From contig JBBECF010000208.1 in NCBI GenBank assembly GCA_040881945.1, positions 1 to 54,852 of the forward strand: a stretch of DNA of 54,852 nt, read 5' to 3'. A program made the translations under genes and the position numbers. The notes below the pieces were generated by a model. The model saw only the letters and a list, made by a program, of their open reading frames with translations, searched no databases and was not told the origin of the DNA. Every line of letters starts with the position of its first letter. Position 1 is the first letter of the stretch. This DNA is from JBBECF01 sp040881945. Its GTDB lineage: Bacteria > Pseudomonadota > Alphaproteobacteria > Dongiales > Dongiaceae. Positions 15,859 to 23,890 of this stretch are shown here, piece after piece.

Positions 15859-16791
15859 ATGACCGCGCGCACCGACCTCCTGCCTTCGCTCGCCATTGTC
15901 GTCGCGGCGGTGCTGTGGGGCTGTTGGTGGATCCCCTTGCGCGCGCTCGACGCGCGCGGGCTGTCCGGCGACTGGGCGACGGTTGGCTTGGGTCTCATGG
16001 CGGCGCTGCTCATGCTGCCGGCGGCGGCGGTGCGCTGGCGCAGTTTGCGCGCCGGCGGCTGGCCCGTGCTGCTCGTCGGCGGCCTCGCCGGGGCGGCGAT
16101 GGCGACCTGGAACCACGCGATCATCGACGGCGACGTCGTGCGCGTCACCCTGCTGTTCTATCTGGCGCCGATCTGGGCGACCGGCCTCGCCGTGGCCGTG
16201 CTCGGCGAGCGGCTCGAGGCCTTGCGCGTGCTGGCGATCGTGCTCGGTCTCGGCGGCGCGGTGGTCGTGCTCGGCGTCGACGACGCCGTTCCGGCGCCGC
16301 GCTCGGAAGCCGAATGGATGGCGCTCGGCTCGGGCATGCTGTTCGCCCTGGCCGCGACTTGCGCGCGCCGCGTCGGCGACGTCGCGGGGTTCGAAAAGAC
16401 CTTCGTCACCTTCGCCGCCGCCGCCGCCGTGGCGGTCCTGTTCGCCGCCCTGCCGCCGGCCGCGCCGGCCCCGGCCGTGGCCGCGGCGCTGGCCGCGCTG
16501 CCCCTGCTGCTCGCCGTCGCCGGGCTGCTGTTCGTGCCCTTGATGTGGCTGCTCCTGTGGGCGGCCGGCCGCCTCGATCCGGGCCGCGTCACGGTGCTGC
16601 TGCTGTTCGAGGTGGCGGCGGCGACGGTGAGCGCGACGCTCCTGACCGACGAACCGTTCGGCTGGCGCGAGGCCGCCGGCTGCCTGCTGATCGTCGGGGC
16701 CGGCGTCGTCGAGGGCGTGGCGGCGATGCGGCGCGGGCGTCCGGGTCCGCGGGCGGCAACCGTCGCCGCGCTCGGATCGGCCGAGGATTGA
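15859..16791 (+). CDS. EamA/DMT-family membrane transporter
   Basis: A 310-residue inner-membrane protein with about ten hydrophobic segments, the layout of drug/metabolite transporters. LAIVVAAVLWGCWWIPLRAL opens the first repeat, and the second repeat includes AGLLFVPLMWLLLWAAGRLD and RVTVLLLFEVAAATVSATLL with LLTDEPFGWREAAGCLLIVG. The substrate cannot be predicted. The gene stands alone, 110 bp after the ArsR-rhodanese stop and just before a MITE-like element. Confidence 0.85.
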   Translation: MTARTDLLPSLAIVVAAVLWGCWWIPLRALDARGLSGDWATVGLGLMAALLMLPAAAVRWRSLRAGGWPVLLVGGLAGAAMATWNHAIIDGDVVRVTLLFYLAPIWATGLAVAVLGERLEALRVLAIVLGLGGAVVVLGVDDAVPAPRSEAEWMALGSGMLFALAATCARRVGDVAGFEKTFVTFAAAAAVAVLFAALPPAAPAPAVAAALAALPLLLAVAGLLFVPLMWLLLWAAGRLDPGRVTVLLLFEVAAATVSATLLTDEPFGWREAAGCLLIVGAGVVEGVAAMRRGRPGPRAATVAALGSAED

Positions 16792-16826
16792 GGCCGCGGG
16801 ACAGGGGAGGGAAGGGATGGGAGATA

Positions 16827-16923
16827 CGGGGACACAATACTTAATTCCCCATCAAGCGGGACAAACGCGACTCCTGGCCGAAGCGGGCCTCGTCGGGTCC
16901 AGCAATTAAGTATTGTGTCCCCG
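16827..16923. mobile_element. MITE-like element with 20-bp perfect terminal inverted repeats
   Basis: CGGGGACACAATACTTAATT (16827-16846) and its exact reverse complement (16904-16923) bound a 97-bp element with no open frame. GGGGACACAATACTTAATT-type ends are, as I recall, common near IS200/REP-associated transposases. No transposase lies in this window, so it is non-autonomous. Its right end supplies the last codons and the TAA of the chaperone gene. Confidence 0.8.
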
Positions 16924-17679
16924 CATTTCCGGCGCGACTTCCGCGCGCGGGCAGGCGAAGGCGTCCTCCTGCATCGCGTCATGGCACAGGCGGCCCTCGA
17001 ACAGCACCGGGTGTATGCGCAGGCGCCGGCACTCCGAGGTCACGGTTTCCGCCAGCAGGTCGGCAAGCGACCGGTAGGGCGGCGCGGTCTCCTGGCGCTT
17101 GACGCTGCGGGCGAACTCGCCGACCCAGCGGCCCAAATGGTGCTCGAGAAACGTCCGGCGCGCCGCGCGGGCGATGCGATGCCGGCTCGTCCAGGCGCGA
17201 CTCAGCGCATAGCTCTCCTTGACCAGCAGGAGGCTCACGAACTCGAGTTCGGCGCACAGGTGATCGGGCAGGTCCGGATCGGTCTCGTCGATGGACAGAC
17301 CGAACGCCAGGTAGAATCCGCCGATGTCGGCGACCTCCACCGGGCGGCCGGCGAAGCGGCGGCCGTCGCCGTAGGCGGTCTCGTGCAGCGACACCGGGCC
17401 GCTGCCATGGAAAAGGCGCAGATGCTCGGGACCGAGGGCGGAGCCGGAGGCGGAGCGCCAGCACTGGCGCGCCGCGCTGAGGCGGGCCGCCAGCCGCGGG
17501 GCGAAAGCCCGCCGCCGCTGCGCACCGTCCAGGTCCGCGAACGCCTTGCCCATCTCTGCCACGTGGCCGGGCCCCGGGTAGGCGAAGCCGCGCGCCAGCA
17601 GGCGGAACAGCGCGGCCCGGGCCAGGGCGTTCTCGACCTCCAGGTCCGGCCGCCTGGGGGGCGGCAAGTATGGCGACAT
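16906..17679 (-). CDS. TorD/NarJ-type chaperone for the type II DMSO-reductase-family enzyme
   Basis: A 257-residue all-helical chaperone expected to bind the Tat-tagged alpha subunit and help insert the molybdenum cofactor. It starts MSPYLPPPRRPDLEVENALA; ALFRLLARGFAYPGPGHVAE and EVADIGGFYLAFGLSIDETD with DHLCAELEFVSLLLVKESYA are typical of the TorD/DMSO type II delta subunit. It is last in the alpha-beta-gamma-delta operon. The final residues RGHNT and the TAA come from the end of the MITE-like element, so the native C-terminus was probably replaced. Confidence 0.85.
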   Translation of the reverse strand: MSPYLPPPRRPDLEVENALARAALFRLLARGFAYPGPGHVAEMGKAFADLDGAQRRRAFAPRLAARLSAARQCWRSASGSALGPEHLRLFHGSGPVSLHETAYGDGRRFAGRPVEVADIGGFYLAFGLSIDETDPDLPDHLCAELEFVSLLLVKESYALSRAWTSRHRIARAARRTFLEHHLGRWVGEFARSVKRQETAPPYRSLADLLAETVTSECRRLRIHPVLFEGRLCHDAMQEDAFACPRAEVAPEMRGHNT

Positions 17680-17707
17680 GGTGCCTGCGCCTTCCCTCAA
17701 ATGGTCC

Positions 17708-17756
17708 GTGGCCCGTTCACTCCGAAATTCGTGTAACGAATTTCGGAGACGGGACA
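17708..17756. repeat. Long imperfect palindrome between chaperone and haem subunit genes
   Basis: CTCCGAAATTCGT (17720-17732) and ACGAATTTCGGAG (17736-17748) form a perfect 13-bp stem with a 3-nt loop. The outer arms GTGGCCCGTT and GACGGGACAC extend it imperfectly. It lies exactly in the gap between two operon genes. It may be a REP-like element, an RNA-stability hairpin or an attenuator; it has no U-tract. Confidence 0.75.
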
Positions 17757-18617
17757 CTATGGATCGAGCGTTAGCGGCACCCAGTCCGACCACGCCTTGC
17801 GCGCGCCGACCTCGCGGTGACCGCCCTCCCACACGGCGAAGGCGGCGACCGTCTCGTCGCCCGGCGACAACTGCGGATCGCTCTCGCGGTCGGCGGTGGA
17901 CATCGGGCGCGTAATGACGACCCGCCAGGCGCCGCTCCGCCAGACGCCCTTCGCCTCCACGTTCTGCTCGAGCTTCACCGTCAGGGTGCCCCATCCTTCC
18001 GCCATCTGGTCGAGGACCGGGACGATCGACGGGTGGGAGATCGGATTGTCAACGCCCACCGCGCCCATGTAGGGGCGGGCGTCGGTGACGCGCAGGACCT
18101 GGTCCGGATAGACGTCCGCATGGGCGTTGGGGTAGAGGTCCTGGACCGTGGGCTCGCCATCGTCGAGGTCGCGCTGGAACGCCGCGCGCCACTGCATGAT
18201 GGTGACCCGCCCGTCCGCGGCGCCCATCATCGGGTTGGGCGGGGCGTTCGTGTCGAAGGTGACCGGCAGCTCCACGGCCACCTGGTCGCCGAAACGGTCG
18301 GCCACGACGCGGTCGCTCTTGCTGTCGTCGGCCCATTCGACGAGGAACGACAGCCACTGGCCGTTGTGGGCGGCCTTGACCATGAGCTCGGCGATCGCGG
18401 GCGCTGGATTTTGCGGCGTGGCGATGATCTGCGGCTGCATCGCTACCGTCACCGCCGGCGCGTCGGCCCAGAATGCGGCGTCCAGGTCGTACAGCGGCCC
18501 GACGCTGCCCGGCGCCCGGACGGCACGCAGGGCCTCCTGGGCGGCAGGAGCCGGGACGATGGCGAACAGGCCGAGCAGGATGCCCGCCCAGGCAGCGAGG
18601 ATGCGTTGCGCGTTCAT
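17757..18617 (-). CDS. Haem b gamma subunit of the type II DMSO-reductase-family enzyme
   Basis: A 286-residue periplasmic protein of the ethylbenzene-dehydrogenase-related haem-binding family (as in EbdC, SerC, ClrC and the NXR gamma candidates). A Sec signal peptide (AAWAGILLGLFAIVPAPAAQ) begins near residue 8. LVEWADDSKSD, TIMQWRAAFQRD and YMGAVGVDNPIS are in the region holding the Met and Lys/His haem ligands in relatives, though I cannot fix which residues here. ITRPMSTAD and VAAFAVWEGGHREVGARKAW are typical endings. It would pass electrons between the beta subunit clusters and a periplasmic carrier. Third gene of the operon, 16 bp after beta. Confidence 0.85.
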   Translation of the reverse strand: MNAQRILAAWAGILLGLFAIVPAPAAQEALRAVRAPGSVGPLYDLDAAFWADAPAVTVAMQPQIIATPQNPAPAIAELMVKAAHNGQWLSFLVEWADDSKSDRVVADRFGDQVAVELPVTFDTNAPPNPMMGAADGRVTIMQWRAAFQRDLDDGEPTVQDLYPNAHADVYPDQVLRVTDARPYMGAVGVDNPISHPSIVPVLDQMAEGWGTLTVKLEQNVEAKGVWRSGAWRVVITRPMSTADRESDPQLSPGDETVAAFAVWEGGHREVGARKAWSDWVPLTLDP

Positions 18618-18633
18618 GATTGCCTCCGCCGGA

Positions 18634-19761
18634 TCAGGTGATATTGGTCCGGTAGGTCTGGTAAGCCTCGTCGAACGCCGCGCGCACGTAGATCGGCTCC
18701 TTGAGCGGCACGCGGGCGGTCTCGGCCCCGCTCTCGTCGAAGCCCACCGCATGGTCGCCATCGACCGCGAAGCGGTGAATGACGTCGCGGGCGGCGCCGA
18801 ACAGCAGCAGCGCCGCCAACAACTTCTTGTCGTCGACGGCCTTCCGATAGGTGGCGACGGCCTCCGGCACGCCGTGGCCGAACATCTGGGCGAGGAAGGC
18901 CGGGGGCACATGCACCGGCGGGATGTAGTAGACGTTCGGTTCGAGGCCGAACTGCGGGTACAGGGGCTTCGCCACCTTGGCGACGTGGACGAGATAGTCG
19001 ATGGGGTTGTCTTCGCGCGCCTCGTCGGGCGTGCCGACGAAGCCCTGGAGGCGAATCTTGCCGATGCAGGTGATGGTGCACTGGGTCTGGCGCCCGTTCT
19101 CGACCGCCGGGTAGCAGCCGATGCACTTCTCCGAGACCCGCGTGATCGGGTTGAAGAAGGTCTTCTTGTAGGGGCAGCCGCGGACGCACTCGCGATAGCC
19201 GCGGCAGCGGTTCTGATCCAAGAGGACGATGCCGTCCTCGGCCCGCTTGTAGATGACTTGGCGCGGACAGGCGGCGAGGCAGGCGGGATAGGTGCAGTGG
19301 TTGCAGATCCGCGGCAGGTAGAACATCCACTGCATGTGCGGCGCCTGCAGATAGGCGCCCTGCGTCATCGAGCCGAATGAGTCGTCCTCGCCGATGTTGG
19401 GGTGGGCATAGTCGAGATCCTCGGGCAGATAGCCGAGAACCTGCTCGCCCTCCGGGGCCGCCTCGAACAGGGTCTTGCCCTGATAGGCCGGTCCGGCGAC
19501 CTCGCCGACCCCGAGCCGCTCGAGGATCTTCACGTCCCAGCCGAGCGGATAGTAGCCGTATGGCTTGCTTTCGACGTTGTTCCAGAACATGTATTCCTGG
19601 CCGCGGCCGGGCGTCCAGGTGGTCTTGCAGGCCACGGTGCAGGTCTGGCAGGCGATGCACTTGTTGAGGTCCATGACCATGGCGAACTGCTTTGCCGGCC
19701 GCACCCCTTCATAGGGGTAATCCATCTCGCGCCCGATCTGCCAGTTGTAGACCTTCGCCAT
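18634..19761 (-). CDS. Iron-sulfur beta subunit, NXR/type II DMSO reductase family
   Basis: A 375-residue four-cluster ferredoxin-like subunit. Cluster ligands: Cys35/38/41/45 (NKCIACQTCTVACKTTW); Cys153/156/161/165 (ICNHCTYPACLAACP); Cys186/192/196 with Tyr189 in the fourth position (CRGYRECVRGCPYKK), predicting a [3Fe-4S] cluster; Cys213/216/228/232. The opening KVYNWQIGREMDYPYE and GQEYMFWNNVESKPYGYYP closely recall Nitrospira-type nitrite oxidoreductase beta subunits, more than the EbdB/DdhB start. Unlike Nitrospira NxrB, which as I recall has Asp in the first motif, this one keeps all four Cys. It has no signal peptide and is probably carried out with alpha. Confidence 0.9.
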   Translation of the reverse strand: MAKVYNWQIGREMDYPYEGVRPAKQFAMVMDLNKCIACQTCTVACKTTWTPGRGQEYMFWNNVESKPYGYYPLGWDVKILERLGVGEVAGPAYQGKTLFEAAPEGEQVLGYLPEDLDYAHPNIGEDDSFGSMTQGAYLQAPHMQWMFYLPRICNHCTYPACLAACPRQVIYKRAEDGIVLLDQNRCRGYRECVRGCPYKKTFFNPITRVSEKCIGCYPAVENGRQTQCTITCIGKIRLQGFVGTPDEAREDNPIDYLVHVAKVAKPLYPQFGLEPNVYYIPPVHVPPAFLAQMFGHGVPEAVATYRKAVDDKKLLAALLLFGAARDVIHRFAVDGDHAVGFDESGAETARVPLKEPIYVRAAFDEAYQTYRTNIT

Positions 19762-19796
19762 GGTATTGCTCCCGCGCTTGCCGCCGGCTCCGCGAC

Positions 19797-22700
19797 TCAG
19801 CGCCGCGTCACGTATCCGCCCTGCAGGTAAATCTTGAACGCCTCGTTCTCGACCGTGGGCCGCCAACCGAGCGCCACCGGCCGCCACAGCCCCTTGCCGT
19901 CCGGCCCGCCGTCCTCCGCCTTGGTGAACTTGGCCAGGGCCTCGCGCGGCGCGCTGGTCACGCAATGCACGTCGACGTTGAAGCCCTTGGTGACCTCGTT
20001 GGTCCACGACTTGCGCGTGATCAGGCTGTGCGTCTGGTGGGTCGGCTTGAGCCAGGAGCGGGTGAGGCTCTGGTGGCCGCCGTAGCGGAACAGCGACTGG
20101 TACCGGGTCTCCTCGTTCTTGGCCAGCTTGTCCGGGCGCGCCTCGTGCGCCTTGACCGTGCCGGGCGTGGCCATGTAGCCGTTGAACCACATGCGGGTGA
20201 TGCCCACCGGCGTGCCCGGATAGTAGCGCGCCCGCGCCAGCAGCCGCGCCACCTTGTATTCGTGCTGCCGCTCGGCGTCCCGCCAGCCGCGGAACGGCAG
20301 CTCGTCGGGATCGCCGTCGATCCACACATAGTCGCCGTCGCTGATGCCGAGCGTTTTCGCGTCCTCGGGGTTGATGTCCACGTACATCTCGCCGGTGGAA
20401 GGCGAGCGCTTGTCGCGCCGGTACATGTCGCCGAAGGGACCGAACAGCGCCGCCATGAAGTCGGTGTCGACCGGCATGGTGTGGGCGCCGTGCCGGTACT
20501 TGGGGGTATGAAAGACGTGGTCCCAACCGCGCTCGTGCAAGGGGTGACGCGTTTCGAGCAGGGCGTCGACGTCGTAAGTCGAGTTGCGCATCTGGCGGGT
20601 CATGTGACCGCGGTCGTCGGCGGCGATGCCCCAATCCGCCGGGCCCTTCGGCCGGATCGCCGGATGCGGCGCGGCGAGGATCGCGCACGGGTCGTAGAAG
20701 GTGGCGTCCGAGGGCTCGCGGTGCACCACAAGGTTCTCGCCGGCGTCGATGAACTCCGGCTCCGGCCGGTAGAACTCGAGGCGCCCGGTCTTGGTGTACC
20801 AGGGCTTCGACTCCTGGACCTGCTCGTAACCGTTGATGCGCGGATAGGTGCGCGTGTTCATCAGCGCCGGGATGCCGAGCTTGGCCAGGGCCTCCAGGTC
20901 CTCGAAGCGGTAGCCCTTGAGCGGCGTCGAGCCGTCGATGATACGCTGCAGGTAGACCTCGCTGCGGCCCTCGGCGATGAACCGCCACATCTGCTCGAAG
21001 CGCTCGTCGCCGGTGAGCTTGGCGAGTTCCCGCGCCACGCCCAGATAGGTCTCGGTATCGGAGACGGTGTTGAAGGCGCGCTTGATCGGCGTGCGCGGAT
21101 AGGCCTGGAGGAATGGATTGGAGTTCGAGGCCGTCATGTCCGGCTGCTTGAACTCCATCCACGAGTCGACCCCGTAGACGATGTCGCTGAACTCGCAGGA
21201 GGCGGTCCACCACCACTCGTTGTAGGCCACCACCTCGGCCCGCGGCAGCGTGTTGAAGACCACGTCGTAGAAGCCCTTCTGGTTTCCCAGGCTGGAGTTG
21301 GAGTTGACTTGCCAGATCGCCTTGGTCGGCGTCGGCACGTGGGCGCCGGTGGTGATCTTCTTGTTGCCCGCCTTCATCAGGCGCTCGCCGTTGGCCCAGT
21401 AGTGCATGGATTCGGGGCGCAGGGCCGGGCGGGTCTTCACCGGGCCGGCCGGGTCGAGCTGCGGGTTGAAGGGGTCCTCGAGGGTGTACTTGGGCATGCC
21501 CGAGAACAGCGTGTTCTTGTAGGTCCCGGCATAGCTGCCGATGTTGCCGCCGTGCCGTCCCAGGCTGCCGGCCAGGGCCAGGAGCAGGAACAGCGCCCGG
21601 TCCTTGTTGTCGTTGTTCCAGAACTGGTTGGGTCCCATGCCGCAGGCGATCAGCGTGCGCCCGCCCGAGGCGGCGATCTCGCGGGCCAAGTCGACCACTG
21701 CCTTCTCCGGCGCCCAGGTCAGCTTGCGCACCTTGTCCGGGGTCATGTTGTCGGCCAGGTATTGGCGCATCAGGTCGAAGCCCGGGCGCACCTCGACGGT
21801 CTTGCCGTCCACCGTCTCGACCTCGAACCGCCCGGTGAGCGCCGGCTTGATCCCGAGGCTGGCGAAGTGCTTGCCCATCTGGTCGTGCCCGACCGCGACG
21901 GGCTTCTTGGCCGTCTCGTCCCAGACCACGAAGTCGGCGAACTCCCCGGCCAGCTTGGCCGGGATCTGGACTCCCTGCTGGCCGGTGGTGGGGCCGGCGG
22001 CCTCGCCCTCGGCCAGGACGCGGGTCCAGTTCTTGAGCTCCGAGTCGCGATGCCCGGCGAACACGTCGCTGGCCTTGAGCCGTTCGAGCGTGTCCAGGCG
22101 CACCAGCGACGGCAGGTCGGTATAGGCGTTGACGAAATCGGCGTTGTAGAGCTTCTCGGCGATCATCACCTGCGCCAGGCCGAGGGCGAAGGCCGGATCG
22201 GTGCCCGGCCGGATGACGATGACATCGTCGCACTTGGACGCGGTGGCCGAGTACTCGACCGTCACCGCCACGGTCCGCGCGCCCTTCAGCCGCGATTCGG
22301 TCAGCCAGTGCGAATCGGGCATCTTGGTGGTGATCCAATTCATGCCCCAGGCGATGACCAGCTTGGCGTTTTCGGCGTCGAACAGCTCGAAGTCGTTGGT
22401 CTGGTCGCCGGTGACCATGGGGTGGCCGGGCGGCAGGTCGGTATGGAACGAGTAGGAGTCCCAGGCCCCCGACCCCTTGGCCTCCTCCGGCTTGACGCCG
22501 CGCAGGTGGTGGTCGAGGAGCGCCATGCTGTTGCCCATGCGGAAGGCGCCGAAGATGCGCACGGCGCCTTGCTTGGCCATGCCGCCGCGGAACTTCGTCA
22601 CGCGCGTGCCGGCGCCGCCGGCCGCCTCCACCATGTCGGGGTCGTAGCCTTGGGCCAGCAGGTATTTGCGGCCCTGTTCGCCGGAATAGGTCTTGGCGAC

Positions 22701-23282
22701 GTCGTACAGGGCCTTGGCGTGGTAGCCGTAGGCCTCGCCGTGCGAGACCCGCACCCAGGAATCCCAGCCGCGGCGCATCAGCTCCTTCGGGGCGGCGCCG
22801 GTCGCCGGATCGCGCGGGAAGCCCTGGTCCGCCCAGTCCTTGAAACCCTTGCGCAGGAAGGCGCCATTGACGCGGCGGTCGCCGTAGAACCGCCGCGCCA
22901 GCACCAGGCCCTTCTGGCAGCAGCGCGGGTCCCAGCGGCCCGACGACCTGTTTCCATAAAGGTCCTGGGCCTTGCCGTAGCCGTAAGTGGGCTCGACGCG
23001 CACCACCACGTTGTTCTTGACGAAGGCGTTGAGAAGGCAGTTGTGCGTATCGTTGGGGCAGCAGAGAAAGACGAAGCTCTTGTCGGTCCGGTAGATGTCC
23101 CGGTACATGCGCTCCCAGTCGCGGCTCGGGTAGTCGGCGAGCGGGTTGGCCACCGAGACCGGCGCCAGGTATCGGTACTGCGCGCTGAGCGCCTTGGGCG
23201 TGGCAACGGCCCCGAACCCGGCCGCGCCCGCCATCTGCAAGAACCGGCGCCGCGACCACACGGAGCCCTTCGATCCCCTCAT
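19797..23282 (-). CDS. Molybdopterin alpha subunit, NXR/type II DMSO reductase family
   Basis: A 1161-residue periplasmic molybdoenzyme with a Tat signal (WSRRRFLQMAGAAGFGAVA, residues 9-27). The FS0 iron-sulfur site is LCCPNDTHNC (Cys74/75, His80, Cys82) plus RCCQKG (121-122). The expected Mo ligand is Asp282 in SFHTDLPPGHP, which aligns with Asp222 in NarG YCDLPP. AWGMNWITTKMPDSHWLTES and EYSATASKCDDVIVIRPGTD recall NxrA-type proteins. Its length matches NxrA (about 1150) and NarG rather than EbdA, SerA or ClrA (about 900-980). Gene order is alpha-beta-gamma-delta. Substrate unproven: nitrite/nitrate, chlorate, selenate or a hydrocarbon are all open. An FNR/DNR-type box lies upstream. Confidence 0.88.
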   Translation of the reverse strand: MRGSKGSVWSRRRFLQMAGAAGFGAVATPKALSAQYRYLAPVSVANPLADYPSRDWERMYRDIYRTDKSFVFLCCPNDTHNCLLNAFVKNNVVVRVEPTYGYGKAQDLYGNRSSGRWDPRCCQKGLVLARRFYGDRRVNGAFLRKGFKDWADQGFPRDPATGAAPKELMRRGWDSWVRVSHGEAYGYHAKALYDVAKTYSGEQGRKYLLAQGYDPDMVEAAGGAGTRVTKFRGGMAKQGAVRIFGAFRMGNSMALLDHHLRGVKPEEAKGSGAWDSYSFHTDLPPGHPMVTGDQTNDFELFDAENAKLVIAWGMNWITTKMPDSHWLTESRLKGARTVAVTVEYSATASKCDDVIVIRPGTDPAFALGLAQVMIAEKLYNADFVNAYTDLPSLVRLDTLERLKASDVFAGHRDSELKNWTRVLAEGEAAGPTTGQQGVQIPAKLAGEFADFVVWDETAKKPVAVGHDQMGKHFASLGIKPALTGRFEVETVDGKTVEVRPGFDLMRQYLADNMTPDKVRKLTWAPEKAVVDLAREIAASGGRTLIACGMGPNQFWNNDNKDRALFLLLALAGSLGRHGGNIGSYAGTYKNTLFSGMPKYTLEDPFNPQLDPAGPVKTRPALRPESMHYWANGERLMKAGNKKITTGAHVPTPTKAIWQVNSNSSLGNQKGFYDVVFNTLPRAEVVAYNEWWWTASCEFSDIVYGVDSWMEFKQPDMTASNSNPFLQAYPRTPIKRAFNTVSDTETYLGVARELAKLTGDERFEQMWRFIAEGRSEVYLQRIIDGSTPLKGYRFEDLEALAKLGIPALMNTRTYPRINGYEQVQESKPWYTKTGRLEFYRPEPEFIDAGENLVVHREPSDATFYDPCAILAAPHPAIRPKGPADWGIAADDRGHMTRQMRNSTYDVDALLETRHPLHERGWDHVFHTPKYRHGAHTMPVDTDFMAALFGPFGDMYRRDKRSPSTGEMYVDINPEDAKTLGISDGDYVWIDGDPDELPFRGWRDAERQHEYKVARLLARARYYPGTPVGITRMWFNGYMATPGTVKAHEARPDKLAKNEETRYQSLFRYGGHQSLTRSWLKPTHQTHSLITRKSWTNEVTKGFNVDVHCVTSAPREALAKFTKAEDGGPDGKGLWRPVALGWRPTVENEAFKIYLQGGYVTRR

Positions 23283-23387
23283 GATGCACCTCCCCCTCGC
23301 GCTGCGCACGGACTGGGGTGCGTTTGCCCGCGTGCACAGACAGGGATAAACGAGCGAAAGGCTATGCGCGTTCGCGCCCGGCCAGCG

Positions 23388-23401
23388 TTGATCTGGATCA
23401 A
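23388..23401. promoter_or_regulatory. FNR/ANR/DNR-type box, TTGAT-CTGG-ATCAA
   Basis: A perfect TTGAT-N4-ATCAA palindrome, the consensus of the FNR/DNR/FixK group, centred 112 bp before the alpha-subunit start. On the minus strand a weak -10 (CATAGC, 23366-23361) lies at about the class II activation distance. It suggests induction by low oxygen or nitric oxide. It could also serve the divergent gene at 23454. Confidence 0.75.
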
Positions 23402-23453
23402 CTTCGCCGAAGCTTCCGGCTGCGGAATTGCCAGTCGCGGCCACGCGTGTTAA

Positions 23454-23774
23454 ATGTGCCGCATGTTCGGCTCCCGCCTCCGGCGACTGTTCGCTGCCCT
23501 GCTGGTCGTGGCCATGGTCGTCGGCCTGCCGATGCCGTCGATGCAAGGGTCGGCGATGGCGGCGGCCGGAGGCGCCGGCTGCGCCGATTGCGACGCCGGC
23601 CCGGGCGACGGCGCCTGCGCGGTGGCCTGCACGGCGCTTCCGGCGATCGGCGATGCCGCCGACAGTCTGCAATGGATCGGACCGGCATCGTTCGGGACGC
23701 GGGTCGGCGACGATGAGTCGGGTCTCGCCCCCGGCCCCGACCCGTCGCCGCCGCGAAATTCGCCTTCATCCTGA
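23454..23774 (+). CDS. Small secreted Cys-rich protein, unknown
   Basis: A 106-residue protein with a hydrophobic signal segment (LRRLFAALLVVAMVVGLPMP) and then a Cys cluster, GCADCDAGPGDGACAVACTA. The tail is Pro/Asp-rich. Small proteins of this shape often precede copper-handling genes, and a multicopper oxidase follows 117 bp downstream, so periplasmic metal binding is a reasonable guess. The start ATG lies 52 bp from the FNR-type box, so the divergent region may serve both sides. Confidence 0.6.
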   Translation: MCRMFGSRLRRLFAALLVVAMVVGLPMPSMQGSAMAAAGGAGCADCDAGPGDGACAVACTALPAIGDAADSLQWIGPASFGTRVGDDESGLAPGPDPSPPRNSPSS

Positions 23775-23890
23775 GCTGCGGCGGCGCGCCTGAAGGCGCG
23801 GTGCCGCTAATTCCATTCGCGGCCCCTTCGAGGGCTGCATCGCAGCGCTGTCGGCGGCGCCGCTGCCGGCCACCTGCCGAAGACATCGAG

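Noticed and set aside
16827..16923. Complete insertion sequence
   Set aside because: Only 97 bp with no transposase frame; it can only be a non-autonomous element.
16906..23282. Assignment as ethylbenzene dehydrogenase
   Set aside because: Gene order matches, but the alpha length (1161) and the beta N-terminus fit the NXR-like branch better. I left the substrate open instead.
18634..23337. Single 1567-residue minus-strand protein
   Set aside because: Most of this frame is an Arg/Gly/Ala-rich shadow of the alpha subunit gene; only its last 375 residues are the real beta subunit.
19692..23453. 1253-residue plus-strand frame opposite the alpha subunit
   Set aside because: Val/Gly/Arg/His-rich antisense shadow of a confirmed gene, without motifs.
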